DNA of 64,000 bases. Source: Pseudo-nitzschia pungens. Its lineage: Eukaryota; Bacillariophyta; Bacillariophyceae; Bacillariales; Bacillariaceae. Position numbers and translations under genes: made by a program. The stretch is taken from the NCBI GenBank assembly GCA_037355855.1, contig CM074760.1, forward strand, positions 3,278,501 through 3,342,500, given 5' to 3'. Of the stretch, positions 11,029 through 21,965 are shown one piece after another (position 1 is the stretch's first letter; each line of letters opens with the position of its first letter). Below the pieces are notes generated by a model. The model saw only the letters and a program-made list of their open reading frames with translations. It was not told the DNA's origin and did no database searches.

Positions 11029-11368
11029 GCCACACGGTTGGAACAACTACGGTTCCCAGCAGACCGACACTCCCAACCAGAGCACCTCCGGTGGAGGCGA
11101 CCCTCGGAGCGACCGAAACGGCCGAGCCGGCGACCGATACCAACAGCAGCAAGGAGCTCCGTCGTACTACGGCAACGAGGGCAGCCGATCGGGATATCGC
11201 GGACGCAGCGGCGGTGGTCGGCGGGGTGGCGGAGACTACGGCAGCGGAAGGGACCGAGAACGGGACCGAGACCGAGACCGGCACCGGGGAGGCAGCCGGG
11301 GCGATCGCGGCGACTATCAACACCGCAAGAGGTCCCGGGACGATTACAAGGACCGCTATCGAAGGTGA
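8990..11368 (+). CDS. FIP1: Fip1-like pre-mRNA 3'-end processing factor (2 exons)
   Basis: Proposed CDS join(8990..10021,10334..11368), 688 aa. The Fip1 motif is clear: KPWERTGDVTDFFNYGFSED followed by W.EY...Q, at about residues 285-315. Fip1 is the poly(A)-polymerase-tethering subunit of the CPSF complex in the nucleus. The N-terminus is basic (MGRKKRKV) and acidic/Ser-rich regions follow. The C-terminus has glutamine runs from CAG repeats (near 10690-10740 and 10990-11030), Gly/Tyr-rich stretches and an Arg/Asp/Glu-rich tail, as in animal FIP1L1. The intron 10022-10333 is inferred from GTGCGT...pyrimidine tract...CAG and from its low-complexity translation. It is 312 nt, a multiple of three without in-frame stops, so the frame stays open if it is retained. 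Confidence 0.88.
10022..10333 (+). other. Intron of the Fip1 gene (stopless, multiple of three)
   Basis: Begins GTGCGTGCG after a Lys codon and ends in a CT-rich tract and AAACCAG before AAACCG. Phase 0. The translation of this stretch is Cys/Val-rich (TGTGTTGTG repeats), unlike the charged protein around it, which argues that it is removed. Confidence 0.75.
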
Positions 11369-12125
11369 GGTGGTCGGAGGCAAACGTTCGGCGAGCGGGC
11401 GCGAAGCGATTGTGTTTCGCGCTGTGAAACGGACTCGGCGCGACGGAACAAAAATTGGACTGGCTTGTCTCATTCCGGCCCGGTCCTGCTAGTTTGGCCC
11501 GTTGCAACGAAATTTTCTTGTTGGTCGAATTTGTCGGCTATGATGAGAAAATAGGTCCCATCAAAAAGAGTTGAGGTATGGGCCTATTTTTTCAATTTGT
11601 CAAGAATAAAGCAACCCGAATTAATCGATGCCGTGGCATTTCCTTGTAAATCTATCATTCAATCACACCATCTTCATCATGTTATTATCAAAAGACTACT
11701 ACTTCTATTATTGCTCTCGTTTTTGTTGACAACATAATATTCTTCAAAGCACTGCTCTGCACGTAATCTTACCGGTACTTCTCACTTTGCATCAGTTACC
11801 CTATCGATCGTACGTACGTACGTACGTACGTGTACGAAAGCCATCATATTTTTTGGCGCGAAAGCATCCCTTTTAGATGAATGAATCATGATGCCAAGTG
11901 CATCCGCTTCGAATCATCAATCTCAGAAGGCGGAAGGCTAGCGCATCTGGCACCGCTATTGGTAATTGGTACCACTGAAGCGACATCCGCCAATCTCCAC
12001 CCACAAGTGCAATCTCCGCCGATACGCTATTACTGAAGACGAAGAGACTTGCAACAGAAAAGCGCCCTCACACGGCCATTCTGAAAGAACGAGCCGAATC
12101 ATCACTTTTGAAACCGATTTCGATA
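11369..12125. other. Intergenic region with an (ACGT)n tract
   Basis: No gene supported. Contains an alternating TACG tract (about 11807-11832) and ACCGGTA near 11770. A plus-strand frame from 11966 overlaps the next gene out of frame and is rejected. Confidence 0.5.
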
Positions 12126-13667
12126 ATGACGTTGCATGCAGTATCCTCGACTTTATCCTTGCGAACGTTCAGAATCCTGGTCGTGCTTGTCGGATTCCTC
12201 GATCTCGCGACACAATCATTCACTTTCTGTTGGACTATCACCATGCCGAATCGGAATCGATCGCGACTGCAACCAATGTCGAAGAGCGTTCGGATTGAAT
12301 CTTCTCTCAGATCATCGTGGAGCAAGATTGTGGATTTCGACGCCAATTCCGGGTCGTTTCGTCTGCTGGAAACAGCCAATGTCGTCGATGATTCCGAGTT
12401 GACAACGTCTACACCGAACGAATCTTCTCCCTCCTCTATGAAATACGATCTGACCTCTCCTCGGGAATGGCTCGAGTTTTGCGAGGCAAACCAAACGCAA
12501 ACCACGAAGGAATGCGGAGACGTTTGTGGCGGCGCGTACACCGTACTGCGTTGCGATTTTCGGCTGGATCAAAAGAATTGGAGGATTTGGGGGAGGGACT
12601 TCCATTGGAATCGGCTGCGGGAATCCTATCGCCTGCTGGTACAACCCGAGGAAAAATCCACGGCAAACAAACACGAACCCAACGAAGAATGGGAACAATC
12701 CGCACTCGACTCGAGCCGTGAGGCGATGGCTTTGCTCCTGGCAGAAGCCGAGCGGTCCATGGTGTCCAACAGCAACGACAAAACGGGGCATCCAACAGAA
12801 CCCAATTATGAAAGTTCGGTAGTCGTGGTAATGCTTACTCTGCTCTGGGATCCAGCACCCAAGGACGGAGTTGGAATCCGAGTGCGAGGACATGGATTTT
12901 CTACCATGAAGCCGTCTCGGTTCGTGGGAGGCAACTGCGACGACATTGGTGATGGCGGGGCCACGTGCAATCCAAATCCACCGATCCAAGCAGTGATAGG
13001 GCATTTGTCGCCGGCTGTTATCGGACGAATCACAAAACCCTACGACAACAGTCGCCAAGACACTGCTGTGCTACCCAATCGATACCAAAACAATCCGCAA
13101 GCCAAATTATCTTCTTGGTGTCGAAGGCGTCGCCTCTTGGAACACACCTTCAAGAAAGACAGCACGGGGGACGTGATCTTGACAAAACACCGCGAGGCCG
13201 ATGACAACCGCAAAGGCGTCCACCCCAAACCACTCGATGGAGCACAACCTTCCATCGAATTGCTCGAGGGCCTGACATCGAATTTGTTTGTGGTCTATCC
13301 TGGGAAGGTTCTTCGAACGGCGCCATCTTCCCGTGTTTTGGGGGGCTATGCCCGAGAATTGATTCTGCGATGCGCCGGTGAGTGTGGGTATCGAGTCGAG
13401 ATTGGCCCGGTTCTCCTGGAGGATTCTTCCCAATGGAAGGAAGTCTTCCTCACATCGTCCATTCGACTGATCATCCCCGTCCACGAGTTGTTGCTTCCCA
13501 ATACCAAAAGCCAGAACGTGCACGATGATAACGAGGACGACACAGATTTGTTGCGACTCGAATCGATGTGGGAAATGCCGCTGGTCGAGGAATCCGAGGT
13601 CGACGATTGTCCCCCACGACTTGCTTCGGACGAGTTCTATCAGAAACTGATGGAACACGAAAATTGA
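12126..13667 (+). CDS. Class-IV PLP-dependent aminotransferase-like protein
   Basis: 513 aa from the ATG at 12126; an upstream TTG is only 18 bp earlier. The C-terminal part has the fold-type IV aminotransferase signature. A candidate Schiff-base Lys sits in NPQAKLSSWCRRRR. The conserved ELLEGLTSNLFVV block follows, then VLGGYARELIL..AGECGYRVE and a VFLTSSIRLIIPV strand. Members include branched-chain and D-amino-acid aminotransferases and aminodeoxychorismate lyase. The closest remembered architecture is the plant D-amino-acid-transaminase-like group, which has a similar CVLR.DF...WGMDFH block; here it reads VLRCDFRLDQKNWRIWGRDF. Residues 1-35 form a hydrophobic leader ending in TQSFTF, suggesting secretory or plastid routing. 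Substrate cannot be told. Confidence 0.72.
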   Translation: MTLHAVSSTLSLRTFRILVVLVGFLDLATQSFTFCWTITMPNRNRSRLQPMSKSVRIESSLRSSWSKIVDFDANSGSFRLLETANVVDDSELTTSTPNESSPSSMKYDLTSPREWLEFCEANQTQTTKECGDVCGGAYTVLRCDFRLDQKNWRIWGRDFHWNRLRESYRLLVQPEEKSTANKHEPNEEWEQSALDSSREAMALLLAEAERSMVSNSNDKTGHPTEPNYESSVVVVMLTLLWDPAPKDGVGIRVRGHGFSTMKPSRFVGGNCDDIGDGGATCNPNPPIQAVIGHLSPAVIGRITKPYDNSRQDTAVLPNRYQNNPQAKLSSWCRRRRLLEHTFKKDSTGDVILTKHREADDNRKGVHPKPLDGAQPSIELLEGLTSNLFVVYPGKVLRTAPSSRVLGGYARELILRCAGECGYRVEIGPVLLEDSSQWKEVFLTSSIRLIIPVHELLLPNTKSQNVHDDNEDDTDLLRLESMWEMPLVEESEVDDCPPRLASDEFYQKLMEHEN

Positions 13668-15393
13668 TCTTCTTTTGTCGCCGACAGTTGCAAAGACCGA
13701 ACATTACGGTAGCCGCGCAGGCGAGATGCAGTCGATCGAAGTCGAGGAAGTTAGAAGGCATTCACTGCAGACAGACATACACAGAAAGTGTTTCCATCGG
13801 CATCCGAAAATCTACCGGTACCTTTCATAGCTGCTTTGCTTCTGATATCACGAATCACTCAATACAAAATTGTAACCGACAGTCGCGTGGAAGTCAATTT
13901 TCTCATCCAGCCCACTTTTGACTCTACAAGAATAGAATACTGTCGCCGGAATGGATTTGAAATGATCGTGGAGAAAATTCATCGAAACACCACGAAGCAT
14001 GGATACTCATTGTATCAAACGGTAATATTATCGAGGTATTGTTGGGTGGCAGCGATTGCAGACATTAACAGCTCGATCCCACAACACAAGAGAAACCAGA
14101 AATAATCGTGATACTGTAATGCAGATTTTCTAAAGACATGAATTTATTTCTCGTGTTTTTTTTTCGGTATTTGTCTGTGGAGTTATTACTATTTCCGTCT
14201 TTATAGAGTTGGACATGTCAGTTCTGATGACGAGAAGCTCTCTTCTTCTTTCTCACTCCTCTGGAATTACGAATGGTGCATTAGAAGAATTTTCTTGGAA
14301 AAGCAATCAATTCGTTTCACGCTCTTTTAGTCACTTGTGAGTTCCCCTTTCTGGTAGGTGCATCGCACACGGTACGCATCCGAGAAAAATGATATCCATC
14401 ACACTCTGTCCTCAATGATTTTTTTGAGTTTATTCCTTCTGCTTGACCGCAGGCGTGTTCACGTCCCTGTTGCCTTGCATTAAACCGGAGGACGTTGAAA
14501 TATGGGGGGCGATCCGTTCAACTTTGTAATTGCCTTGAGAACCATTGCCCGAGACGGAAGAAAATAGGTGACCAAATACGCGCTGCTCTACTGTCATTGT
14601 CTCTCTGCGCTAATCAATTCTGAAGGTTTAGCACCTCTACCTTCTCCGTGTTGGGGCAAGCGCAGCTCTCGAGATGTATTCGTTGCCCTTCTCCATGGAA
14701 ATACGTTGCAAGGATTCACCGTGTCTCACATCAGTACCACACAACAGGACATTGGAATCCCTTGGGTCGTTCGTATTGTAATTTCGTCCAGCTCAATGCT
14801 ACTGGAACCATTAGCTCGTCTCTCCATACACATCCCTAATAGATTTGGTGTCCTGAACGATCACTCTGCATCCTAAATCTCAGTAGCGAAGACGACACCA
14901 ACTCTATCTTGACCGTTTCTCGGGAGTCATTTTTTTGAAAACGCATCGATGCCAATCTTATCGTTCTCGTCTGCTTCTTGCGTTTGTGTTTTTCGCTGAA
15001 ATCGTCGAGCGTCACGAGTGGTACTAATGATAGTGTCGTCTTCTTGTTCCTATTCAAATAAGTTGGCGCGTCCGTTCTACTAGACGTGAGAGAGGGGATC
15101 ATCAACATGATGTATTTTTCAAATTTTTTCTATTCAAGGCACAAACAAGGCAGTCAACATGCGGGTTTGTCATACTGGTAAACCTTACTTGTACGCGTTC
15201 TAGTTGTCGACGAAGCACGTTTGACTCGGAAACTGATTTTTTGAATTGACTCGTTCGAGTCAAAGATCAAGTTGTGAAAAATACCTCCTCGCCACTTACT
15301 AGACTAACCTCGTCAGTTTTACGTAGAATTAGTACTGAGTGAACATATTCATCACTTTGCTTCCACGCTCACAAACCGCGCAATAATCGTCAG
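13668..15393. other. Intergenic region, no gene supported
   Basis: Several open frames of 60-105 codons on both strands (for example 13788-14105 plus, 14568-14876 plus, 14836-15108 minus) start at GTG/TTG or lack recognisable domains, and the two strands overlap each other. A GGTAAACCTTACTTGTACG motif near 15178 lies about 215 bp before the inferred 5' exon of eS19. Confidence 0.5.
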
Positions 15394-15840
15394 GTAAGCT
15401 CCATTCACCAAGTTGATATTGGAGAGACTGCCTTCGAGAAAATACTTACTCTTTCAGCTGTTCAGGTACGGATTGACCATGGCCTCGTTTGTGTTCTATG
15501 AGATGAAACTGAGAAAATATGCAACAACTACAGGAGACTGGTCCTCGAGAATGGAGTGGTTGGCAGCAGTAGTGATTGGTAACGGCACTCTCGATGCAAC
15601 GGCATACTATGCGCAGTACGAGGCGTCGTTCACCATTATTATCCACCACACAATCGCGATCGACGGATTTGACATGTTGATTATGTTCCCCGAGTGGAAT
15701 GCATCTTCCTAGCCCATGCCTCCATCGTTCAAAACAAGCAGGGTGTGATCTATCCAAAGAATAGTGCGTTGCTTCCACAACATGGCCATTCTAACCTCTC
15801 TTTTTGACACTCCACAATTTTGCCCCTCGTCCTCCCGCAG
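15394..15840 (+). other. 5'UTR intron of the eS19 gene
   Basis: A strong donor CAG|GTAAGC at 15393/15394 and a pyrimidine-rich acceptor CCTCCCGCAG ending at 15840 flank 447 nt, 16 bp before the eS19 ATG. Leader introns are common in eukaryotic ribosomal protein genes. The 99-codon frame inside it starts at TTG and is not believed. No snoRNA was recognised within it. Confidence 0.65.
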
Positions 15841-15856
15841 ATAAAAATAATACAAA

Positions 15857-16321
15857 ATGGCCGAAGAAGCACGAGGATTTTGCGTCCGTGACGTTCCCGC
15901 CCCAGATTTCATCAAAGCTTACGCGGAGCATTTGAAGAACTCGGACAAGTTCGAATTGCCAGTCTGGGCCGATACCGTCAAGACCGGCGTCTTCAAGGAG
16001 CTTGCTCCTTACGGTGAAGACTGGTATTACATCAGAGCCGCCTCCATCGCCCGAAAGGTCTACCTTCGACCCGGAGTTGGAGTTGGTATGCTCCAAAAGT
16101 GGTACGGTGGTTCTTACCGCCGTGGAGCCCGAACGGAACACTTCCGAAAAGCAAACGCCGGTGTCATTCGTTCCGTGCTTATTCAGCTGGAAGAAATGAA
16201 AGTTGTAGAGCCTGTCGAGAGCGGTGGCCGAAGAGTCACAACTGTCGGACAACAGGATTTGGATCGTATCGCGGGAAGCGTCATCCGGGCCGGTGAAGAA
16301 AGCGACAGTGACAGCGACTAA
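15857..16321 (+). CDS. RPS19: Ribosomal protein eS19 (S19e)
   Basis: 154 aa, a full-length 40S subunit protein. It shows the family order: VRDVPAPDFIKAYAEHLK at the N-terminus, LPVWADTVKTGVFKELAP, then DWYYIRAASIARKVYLRPGV, GVGMLQKWYGG, the R.....FRKANAGVIRSVLIQLE helix, and GRR.T..GQ.DLDRIA. eS19 is needed for 18S rRNA 3' maturation. The acidic Ser/Asp tail (ESDSDSD) is an extension. The ATG sits in an AAAATGG context just after an inferred leader intron. It converges with the TPR gene at 16689. Confidence 0.97.
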   Translation: MAEEARGFCVRDVPAPDFIKAYAEHLKNSDKFELPVWADTVKTGVFKELAPYGEDWYYIRAASIARKVYLRPGVGVGMLQKWYGGSYRRGARTEHFRKANAGVIRSVLIQLEEMKVVEPVESGGRRVTTVGQQDLDRIAGSVIRAGEESDSDSD

Positions 16322-16688
16322 ACGAATTGTCTCATCCTATAAAAACTCCCCCATTGCTTTATACCATGTACTTCTATATGATTTTGTTCATTAGTTTCTT
16401 GTGCACGAGCACCTTTTGCGGTAGGGAAATAATGCCTGTATTAGAAACGTAGTCGAAAGAACATCAAATGTTGTGTGAACACACTATATCACCATCCGAA
16501 GACTAAAGGTCACGAACAGTAGGACCCTGCGTGTGAGCTGTGGTTGCACTCAACACGAATATGGTGTTCACGAAGCCACGTATGACAATCAATTGGTGGT
16601 AACATTACGCTTTAAGAAGACTTTTGGCATTGGACACAAATTATTTCAGAGCAGTTTTATTTTCCAGGAGAGTTATGACAGTATGTTT
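16322..16688. other. Intergenic region between convergent genes
   Basis: The shared 3' region of eS19 (plus) and the TPR gene (minus). AT-rich; no gene seen. Confidence 0.6.
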
Positions 16689-19076
16689 CTATGAAGTTAG
16701 TTTCGATGAAGTCTTGTAATGAGATAATGTTCCTGTGTGAGTGTTGTGTTCACAGAGCATGCCGTTGCAACGCTTGTCTTTGCATTCTTGGCATGCAAAT
16801 CCAAATCGTTTCAGTTTTCCAATCGTTTTCGCGTAGTGTGGATGGGATAGAGTATACCCATTCTCTTTGAAGATACGTGCCGCCTCAGCAAACGCATTTC
16901 GAGCTCTCTTGTTGTTGCGCAAAGATTCAAAAACGAGCCCTGTATTATACAACACTTCGGCTTGATCTGTTCCGGGAACTGCTGTCCCACTAGCTGATTT
17001 TGATGCTGTATCCGCTCTCTTCTTCTCGTAAATAGCCAGAGCTTCCATGAAGTAGTTCAGAGCACGGTTGTGGTTCTTCACTTCAAATTCGGTTACACCG
17101 AGATGATTCAGGGCTTGAGCGATGTAAGGATACTCTGGTTGTCCAAGTTTTCGTCGAACAGCAATTTCTTGTTTGAACGTCTTGACTGCGTCTCCCATGT
17201 TGTGGTTCGCTTTGTGGATGACAGCAAGCTCGTGCATGACTTCAGCAATCATTTGAACGTCGTGTATTTCTTTGCCTTCTCCAACGTAGATATTGAGGGC
17301 TTGTTTTATGCACTTGAATGCTTTGTCTCGTTGGTTGCTTTGTCGAAGTGAAACTCCGAGGTGGAAATACGTATCAGCAATCGTCGGATGACTGCCTCCC
17401 AAGGCTCGTTTTTTCCCGCGCAGTACCCCGAGGTAGGCAATGGCAGCCTTCTTAAATTGGCCTGTAGCCTGGTAGATCAACGCAATTCTTTCTAGTGTGA
17501 GAATTGATTTTTCACCATACTCACCCACAATGTCTGCGTATATCTTGTATGCCTTCTTCAAGTTCTTCATTGCCTTACTGTAGTGCTCGGCACATTCGTA
17601 GGATGTTGCTAGCTCAGAGAGGCTCGCCGCAACTTCCTTGCTTGTCAAGCCCAAAGTAGCAGCCTTCAACTTAACCACTTCTTCAAGAATTGCCGACGCC
17701 TTTCCATACTCCCCGACAGTGATATATAAAGACGCAATGGAATCCACTGTGATTGATACAGTAGGATGAGTATCTCCAAGGACCTCACGATAAGTCTTTA
17801 GGGCACGTTTTAGAATCTTGATGGACAGTTCATGTTTTCCTTTCTTACGAAGGCAACCCGCTATTCGCGTGAAAATCTCAACAACACTTGGATCCTTTTC
17901 ACCCTTCAAGGCTTTCCTCATATTCATTACGTAATGATACGTGATGATGGCACCATCCATGTCACCTGCATTTTCTTGCACCTTAGCCAGACGCAACCTT
18001 GCATCCAGTGTTTTCTGGTTATCATCACCCAGGTTAGCACTATATACCGATACAACATCCTTGTGTAGCCTCAAAGATTGCCTGTATTCATGGTTTTCTT
18101 CGTACAAATCCCCTAATGCCGCAGTTATGTTGGCACATCGTACATCAAAACGACCATATTTTGATATAGCGCTTCGGAGTTCACGAACAAGGAACTTGCG
18201 TCTTGTTTCCAAAACCGACGGATCTGGGTCCCGATGTTGGTCACTACTACTGTATTCGCTGTCACTCCTTCCGGCTGTCATTGGGAAGACTTTCTGCCTC
18301 AAGTAGGGAACGTTTTTCGATACCTCTCTCGTTATCCTTTCAGCCTTGAGATTCTTGATTTTCTTTTCAACAAGGGACTCAACACTTTCGTTCTTGGGTG
18401 CGTCCTTGGTTTTACTACTGTATTGTTTTCGTGGATCCCATCTTGGTGACATAGGTAAACTCTCTATGTCATCCTCCATATGAGTGTCGTCTTCTCCCGG
18501 GAGTATTCCACCATTTACAGATGGAAGAGACTTGAGATCATCGCCAAGGTCCTTCCCTAGTGTCGACACTGTCCCTGTCGATGTAGACTCGTTGTCAATG
18601 TCCTCTCTTTCCTCGTCGAAATCGTTTTGAGCTTGATTCTCGCCCGTTTGCCCTAGAGCCGGGTTGACTAATGATGACTCTGCTTGAACTTCTGGTGATC
18701 CGCAAATGAGGATACCTCCAACATCATTCTTCATGTCATTTCTGTCTTCGCATGTATTTCCACCGAAAAAAGAAGAAAATACACCATCATACCATGCATT
18801 ATCCGAAACAGTTTCAGATGCTGTCGGCGACGCTGGTTCATTCTTGGTATCAGCGACGCTTTGTTCAATCTCATCATTAATTTTTGAACTATTTATAGTG
18901 CTATTATACTTCTTGTGATCAGAAACTCTTTTGTTTGATATTCCTCCAGCCTGGACGTCATAGCGAAAACTACTGCTCATGTAACTATCGCTTTTCTTCT
19001 CTTTCGATAGCTTTCCTCTTGTGGTACCTTTGCGAAGGTCTAGCCCAAGTTCACTCGTATTCTCTGCAACCACCAT
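16689..19076 (-). CDS. Kinesin-light-chain-like tetratricopeptide repeat protein
   Basis: 795 aa from the ATG at 19076. Residues 1-290 are charged, Ser/Asn-rich and probably disordered. From about residue 300 to 760 there are some ten TPR units at roughly 42-residue spacing, the kinesin-light-chain style (units ending in LG..HP.VA.T, as in REVLGDTHPTVSITVDSIAS and KRALGGSHPTIADTYFHLGV). The C-terminus has a small Cys cluster (C..C...RC.GMLC). Diatoms hold many such TPR proteins; without the coiled coil of true KLC, kinesin binding cannot be claimed. Likely a scaffold for protein interaction. No introns are needed. Confidence 0.8.
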   Translation of the reverse strand: MVVAENTSELGLDLRKGTTRGKLSKEKKSDSYMSSSFRYDVQAGGISNKRVSDHKKYNSTINSSKINDEIEQSVADTKNEPASPTASETVSDNAWYDGVFSSFFGGNTCEDRNDMKNDVGGILICGSPEVQAESSLVNPALGQTGENQAQNDFDEEREDIDNESTSTGTVSTLGKDLGDDLKSLPSVNGGILPGEDDTHMEDDIESLPMSPRWDPRKQYSSKTKDAPKNESVESLVEKKIKNLKAERITREVSKNVPYLRQKVFPMTAGRSDSEYSSSDQHRDPDPSVLETRRKFLVRELRSAISKYGRFDVRCANITAALGDLYEENHEYRQSLRLHKDVVSVYSANLGDDNQKTLDARLRLAKVQENAGDMDGAIITYHYVMNMRKALKGEKDPSVVEIFTRIAGCLRKKGKHELSIKILKRALKTYREVLGDTHPTVSITVDSIASLYITVGEYGKASAILEEVVKLKAATLGLTSKEVAASLSELATSYECAEHYSKAMKNLKKAYKIYADIVGEYGEKSILTLERIALIYQATGQFKKAAIAYLGVLRGKKRALGGSHPTIADTYFHLGVSLRQSNQRDKAFKCIKQALNIYVGEGKEIHDVQMIAEVMHELAVIHKANHNMGDAVKTFKQEIAVRRKLGQPEYPYIAQALNHLGVTEFEVKNHNRALNYFMEALAIYEKKRADTASKSASGTAVPGTDQAEVLYNTGLVFESLRNNKRARNAFAEAARIFKENGYTLSHPHYAKTIGKLKRFGFACQECKDKRCNGMLCEHNTHTGTLSHYKTSSKLTS

Positions 19077-20839
19077 GATTTTTTCTCATTGTCGAGTTGC
19101 TTGCTCGAACTTTAACGACGGAAGAATAACGACAATCTCTTTCCAAATTTCGGTTATTCGTATTCGTTCAACACGGAGAAAGCGGAGGATAAAAATTTTG
19201 CCCTATGAGTGATTTTGGATTTAATATTATGTGAGCGTTGATGTTCGGCCGGCGATGCGATCTGCTCGCTAAACCCAGAGTCGTCCCAAAAGCATTTCAA
19301 TTGAAAAAGGGGAATTTTTCGACGGGGGATACCCGAATCCAATCTGGCGAAATAATAATACAAACCTCGGATCCAACAAAAAAAAATTATTATTAAATAA
19401 TAATATCTGCAACCATGATCAACATTACGGTAAGGTTACGGATGTCGTTTCGAAAGAAATGAAAGCCCAAGGAAGGCTTACGTGTAATACTTGCAAGTTC
19501 GTACGTGTGCCGGTAAGGTTTACCCGCATCGTCATGATTATGCTATTAAGATCTTACTACCCGTACGTTAGTTTCTACGAAGTATTTTTATTCTTATGAC
19601 TTCGTAAGGTTAACCTTAGCCGAAAATACCACGGTACGAAACTCCTACAATATCCTCTTGTTTTAAAAATCAGTAATTCAGCCTCAACAAGGAATGCCAG
19701 ATGCATCTCTGTTGAGAAAGTCAACGTCAATGAAAGTAACCAAACAATTTATTTCATTCCTTGTTCTCTTGAAAATTGCTTTGTCTCGCGTTGGTTATTT
19801 TGGAAAGACAAGACATCAACAGGGGCAAAAGTTCTTGAACTGGTGGTATTCCTAAAGAATGGGTCTTTTTGGTTTGGCACAAGAACAAGAACAACGGGAT
19901 TTCTCATTTCTTGAGATGAAAAATTGAAAATAAGATTCTGCCCTTTGATTCTGATCCCTTGAAAAACCATTGTTTCATAAAACCATTGTTTCATTAGGAT
20001 TCACATGGGGTGGATTTGAATGATGTTATCATATTTCCCAACCTTCATGTCCCCTTCATTTCTATCAGATGAGCCAGGGGTGGGGAAAATTTCCAAGTAA
20101 TTACTGTCAAAGCTGCCTGTTTGCCATCAGACATTTCTTCTTCTCTTTTGGTCCCATTATACCAATTTGGATCTATAAAAACTTCGTCCCTTGATCCACG
20201 ATATTTTCTCTCCCAATGAAGTTGTAGAAACATGATACTACTAGTAGTACCACCAGCTGAAATAGAAGGATTCCTTTTGACCGAAAATATGGTGCTGACA
20301 ATTACTACGAGCGCCGCTAATTCTCTTGCGACGAGTCGTTGCTATGATCACATGTATATCATGTGACCTGACACCATTCTAATCCGTCGAATACAGCCTA
20401 GAAGAAGTTGCCACAGTCCAATACCACAACACAAATCTCAGGAATCGCGGGATTGGAACGTCGCAACATACCAACCAAAATACATACAACTAATTCGTAC
20501 AATTCAAACGATAAACAGAAATAGTTTTGTCCACTAGAACGACGTGTGTAGGTCGACGACACAGCCATCTCTTTGGGCGGGATATGCTTCTCAGCATGTC
20601 AAGTTCAGAGCGAATTTCCTCTGTTTACTCCCAAGTTTGTGGCCGAGTTTGACTCTAGCTTTCACGTGTTCCTCTAGGCCTACGAAAAACCTCACGGTGT
20701 GGATCATCCCCACCGTGAATCAAATTATGAGAGCATTTGTTTTATCTGACTGTCTTCGCCGCTGTCTTCTTCCAGTTGGTCTACGATACGGCAGAATACG
20801 TGAATTGGCAGGGGATTGAATTGTTCTAATAGAAATGCT
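19077..20839. other. Intergenic region with GTAAGGTT motifs
   Basis: No gene supported; open frames here are under 95 codons and lack domains. ACGGTAAGGTTACGG (about 19425), CCGGTAAGGTTTACC (about 19512) and TTCGTAAGGTTAACC (about 19603) lie 350-540 bp upstream of the TPR gene start. Confidence 0.55.
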
Positions 20840-21250
20840 TTATGCGTCTTCCTCAGCTCGTAGTTTGGCGTTGGCGTTTGTGACACGGATGGCGAGTTGT
20901 TCAGCTCTTTGGACGATGTCCTTTCGTACTCGGGCGGAAACAGAGTGGGCGACAGTTGCGGCGTAAGTGCGGTTGTGCATCATAAGCATTTCCAATTCAG
21001 AAACGTTGTTGACTACAACAGATTTGAATCCATTGGGGCAGATGTTTCTGGTGGTCTTATCGGATCCGTAACCAATACTGGGCATAGGGATGGAACCCTT
21101 GAATCGACGGCGAACACGTCCATCAATACCCTTGGGCTTGCGCCAAGAGGAATCGCGAATGCGAATAAATTGATCGGACTGATGCCGGGCGAACTTCTTC
21201 GTTCGCTTCTTGACAATCGTCTTCTTATTAAGGGGGATTGGGCCGGCCAT
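20840..21250 (-). CDS. RPL32: Ribosomal protein eL32 (L32e)
   Basis: 136 aa from the ATG at 21250 ([20 protein letters not shown]). The family pattern runs throughout: [58 protein letters not shown] and the C-terminal [17 protein letters not shown]. It is a structural protein of the 60S subunit. The frame is open 13 codons further upstream, but the canonical start is the Met before AGP. On the minus strand CTGTAG lies 7 nt before the ATG, and a GTAAGT near 21415 could pair with it as a leader intron (inference). Divergent from the gene at 21966. Confidence 0.97.
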   Translation of the reverse strand: MAGPIPLNKKTIVKKRTKKFARHQSDQFIRIRDSSWRKPKGIDGRVRRRFKGSIPMPSIGYGSDKTTRNICPNGFKSVVVNNVSELEMLMMHNRTYAATVAHSVSARVRKDIVQRAEQLAIRVTNANAKLRAEEDA

Positions 21251-21965
21251 CTTGATTCTACAGTCCGAACGCAGTTGTTGAAAAACCAAAATACGTCGTG
21301 AGTAACTCTGTGGATGTGAAAAATTCGAGGCCTGAAGTACGTGTTGTAACTCGATAATAATTCTTGCTCTACATTGTGCATTTCATTGATGATGATCTCA
21401 TGGTCCCGTCTACTACTTACATTGCTGTATGTATATCGTTGTTACACTACTGCGACAATGGCGGTGTTGGGGTCGGTACCAGAACGATCTCAGCAGTTGG
21501 GTCCTTTCCTTGGTTTGTCGGTGTGAATCGTTTTCTGTTTTCATCCAGGTAACTGAAGTAATAGTAATAGTAAAGCGGTAAAATCTATCTCAGTACTTTG
21601 TATTCATATTTTGTGTAAATATACATCATATACCTAGTATCTATTATGATGGCATTTCAACAATCCGAAAACCGTTATGAAATTTCGAGGAAGGCAGACA
21701 ATTTGCAAGGATGGGGAGCTTTACTTCCAAAAAACCGTTAGGCGTCGCCAAACATCATCCTTCCTCGATCTGTGGAAATCCGTGTTTTGAATATTGAATA
21801 AGATGTAACGACGAAGCAATCCTAGAAGAGTGCAATAAGGCTTAGCTGCACTAAACGCACCCAACAGCATCAAACAAAGACACTTTGGAATATAACTCCA
21901 TCTCTACGCTAAACAGATCGGAGCACTTTAGTGACCGAATTCTGTTAGTGGGCAAGCATTCCAAA
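21251..21965. other. Divergent intergenic region
   Basis: Upstream region of both eL32 (minus) and the secreted membrane protein (plus). A possible minus-strand donor AAT|GTAAGT lies near 21415 and an acceptor CTGTAG near 21258. No gene is seen. The frame of the next gene extends 27 codons upstream of its ATG to a TTG and is not used. Confidence 0.45.
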
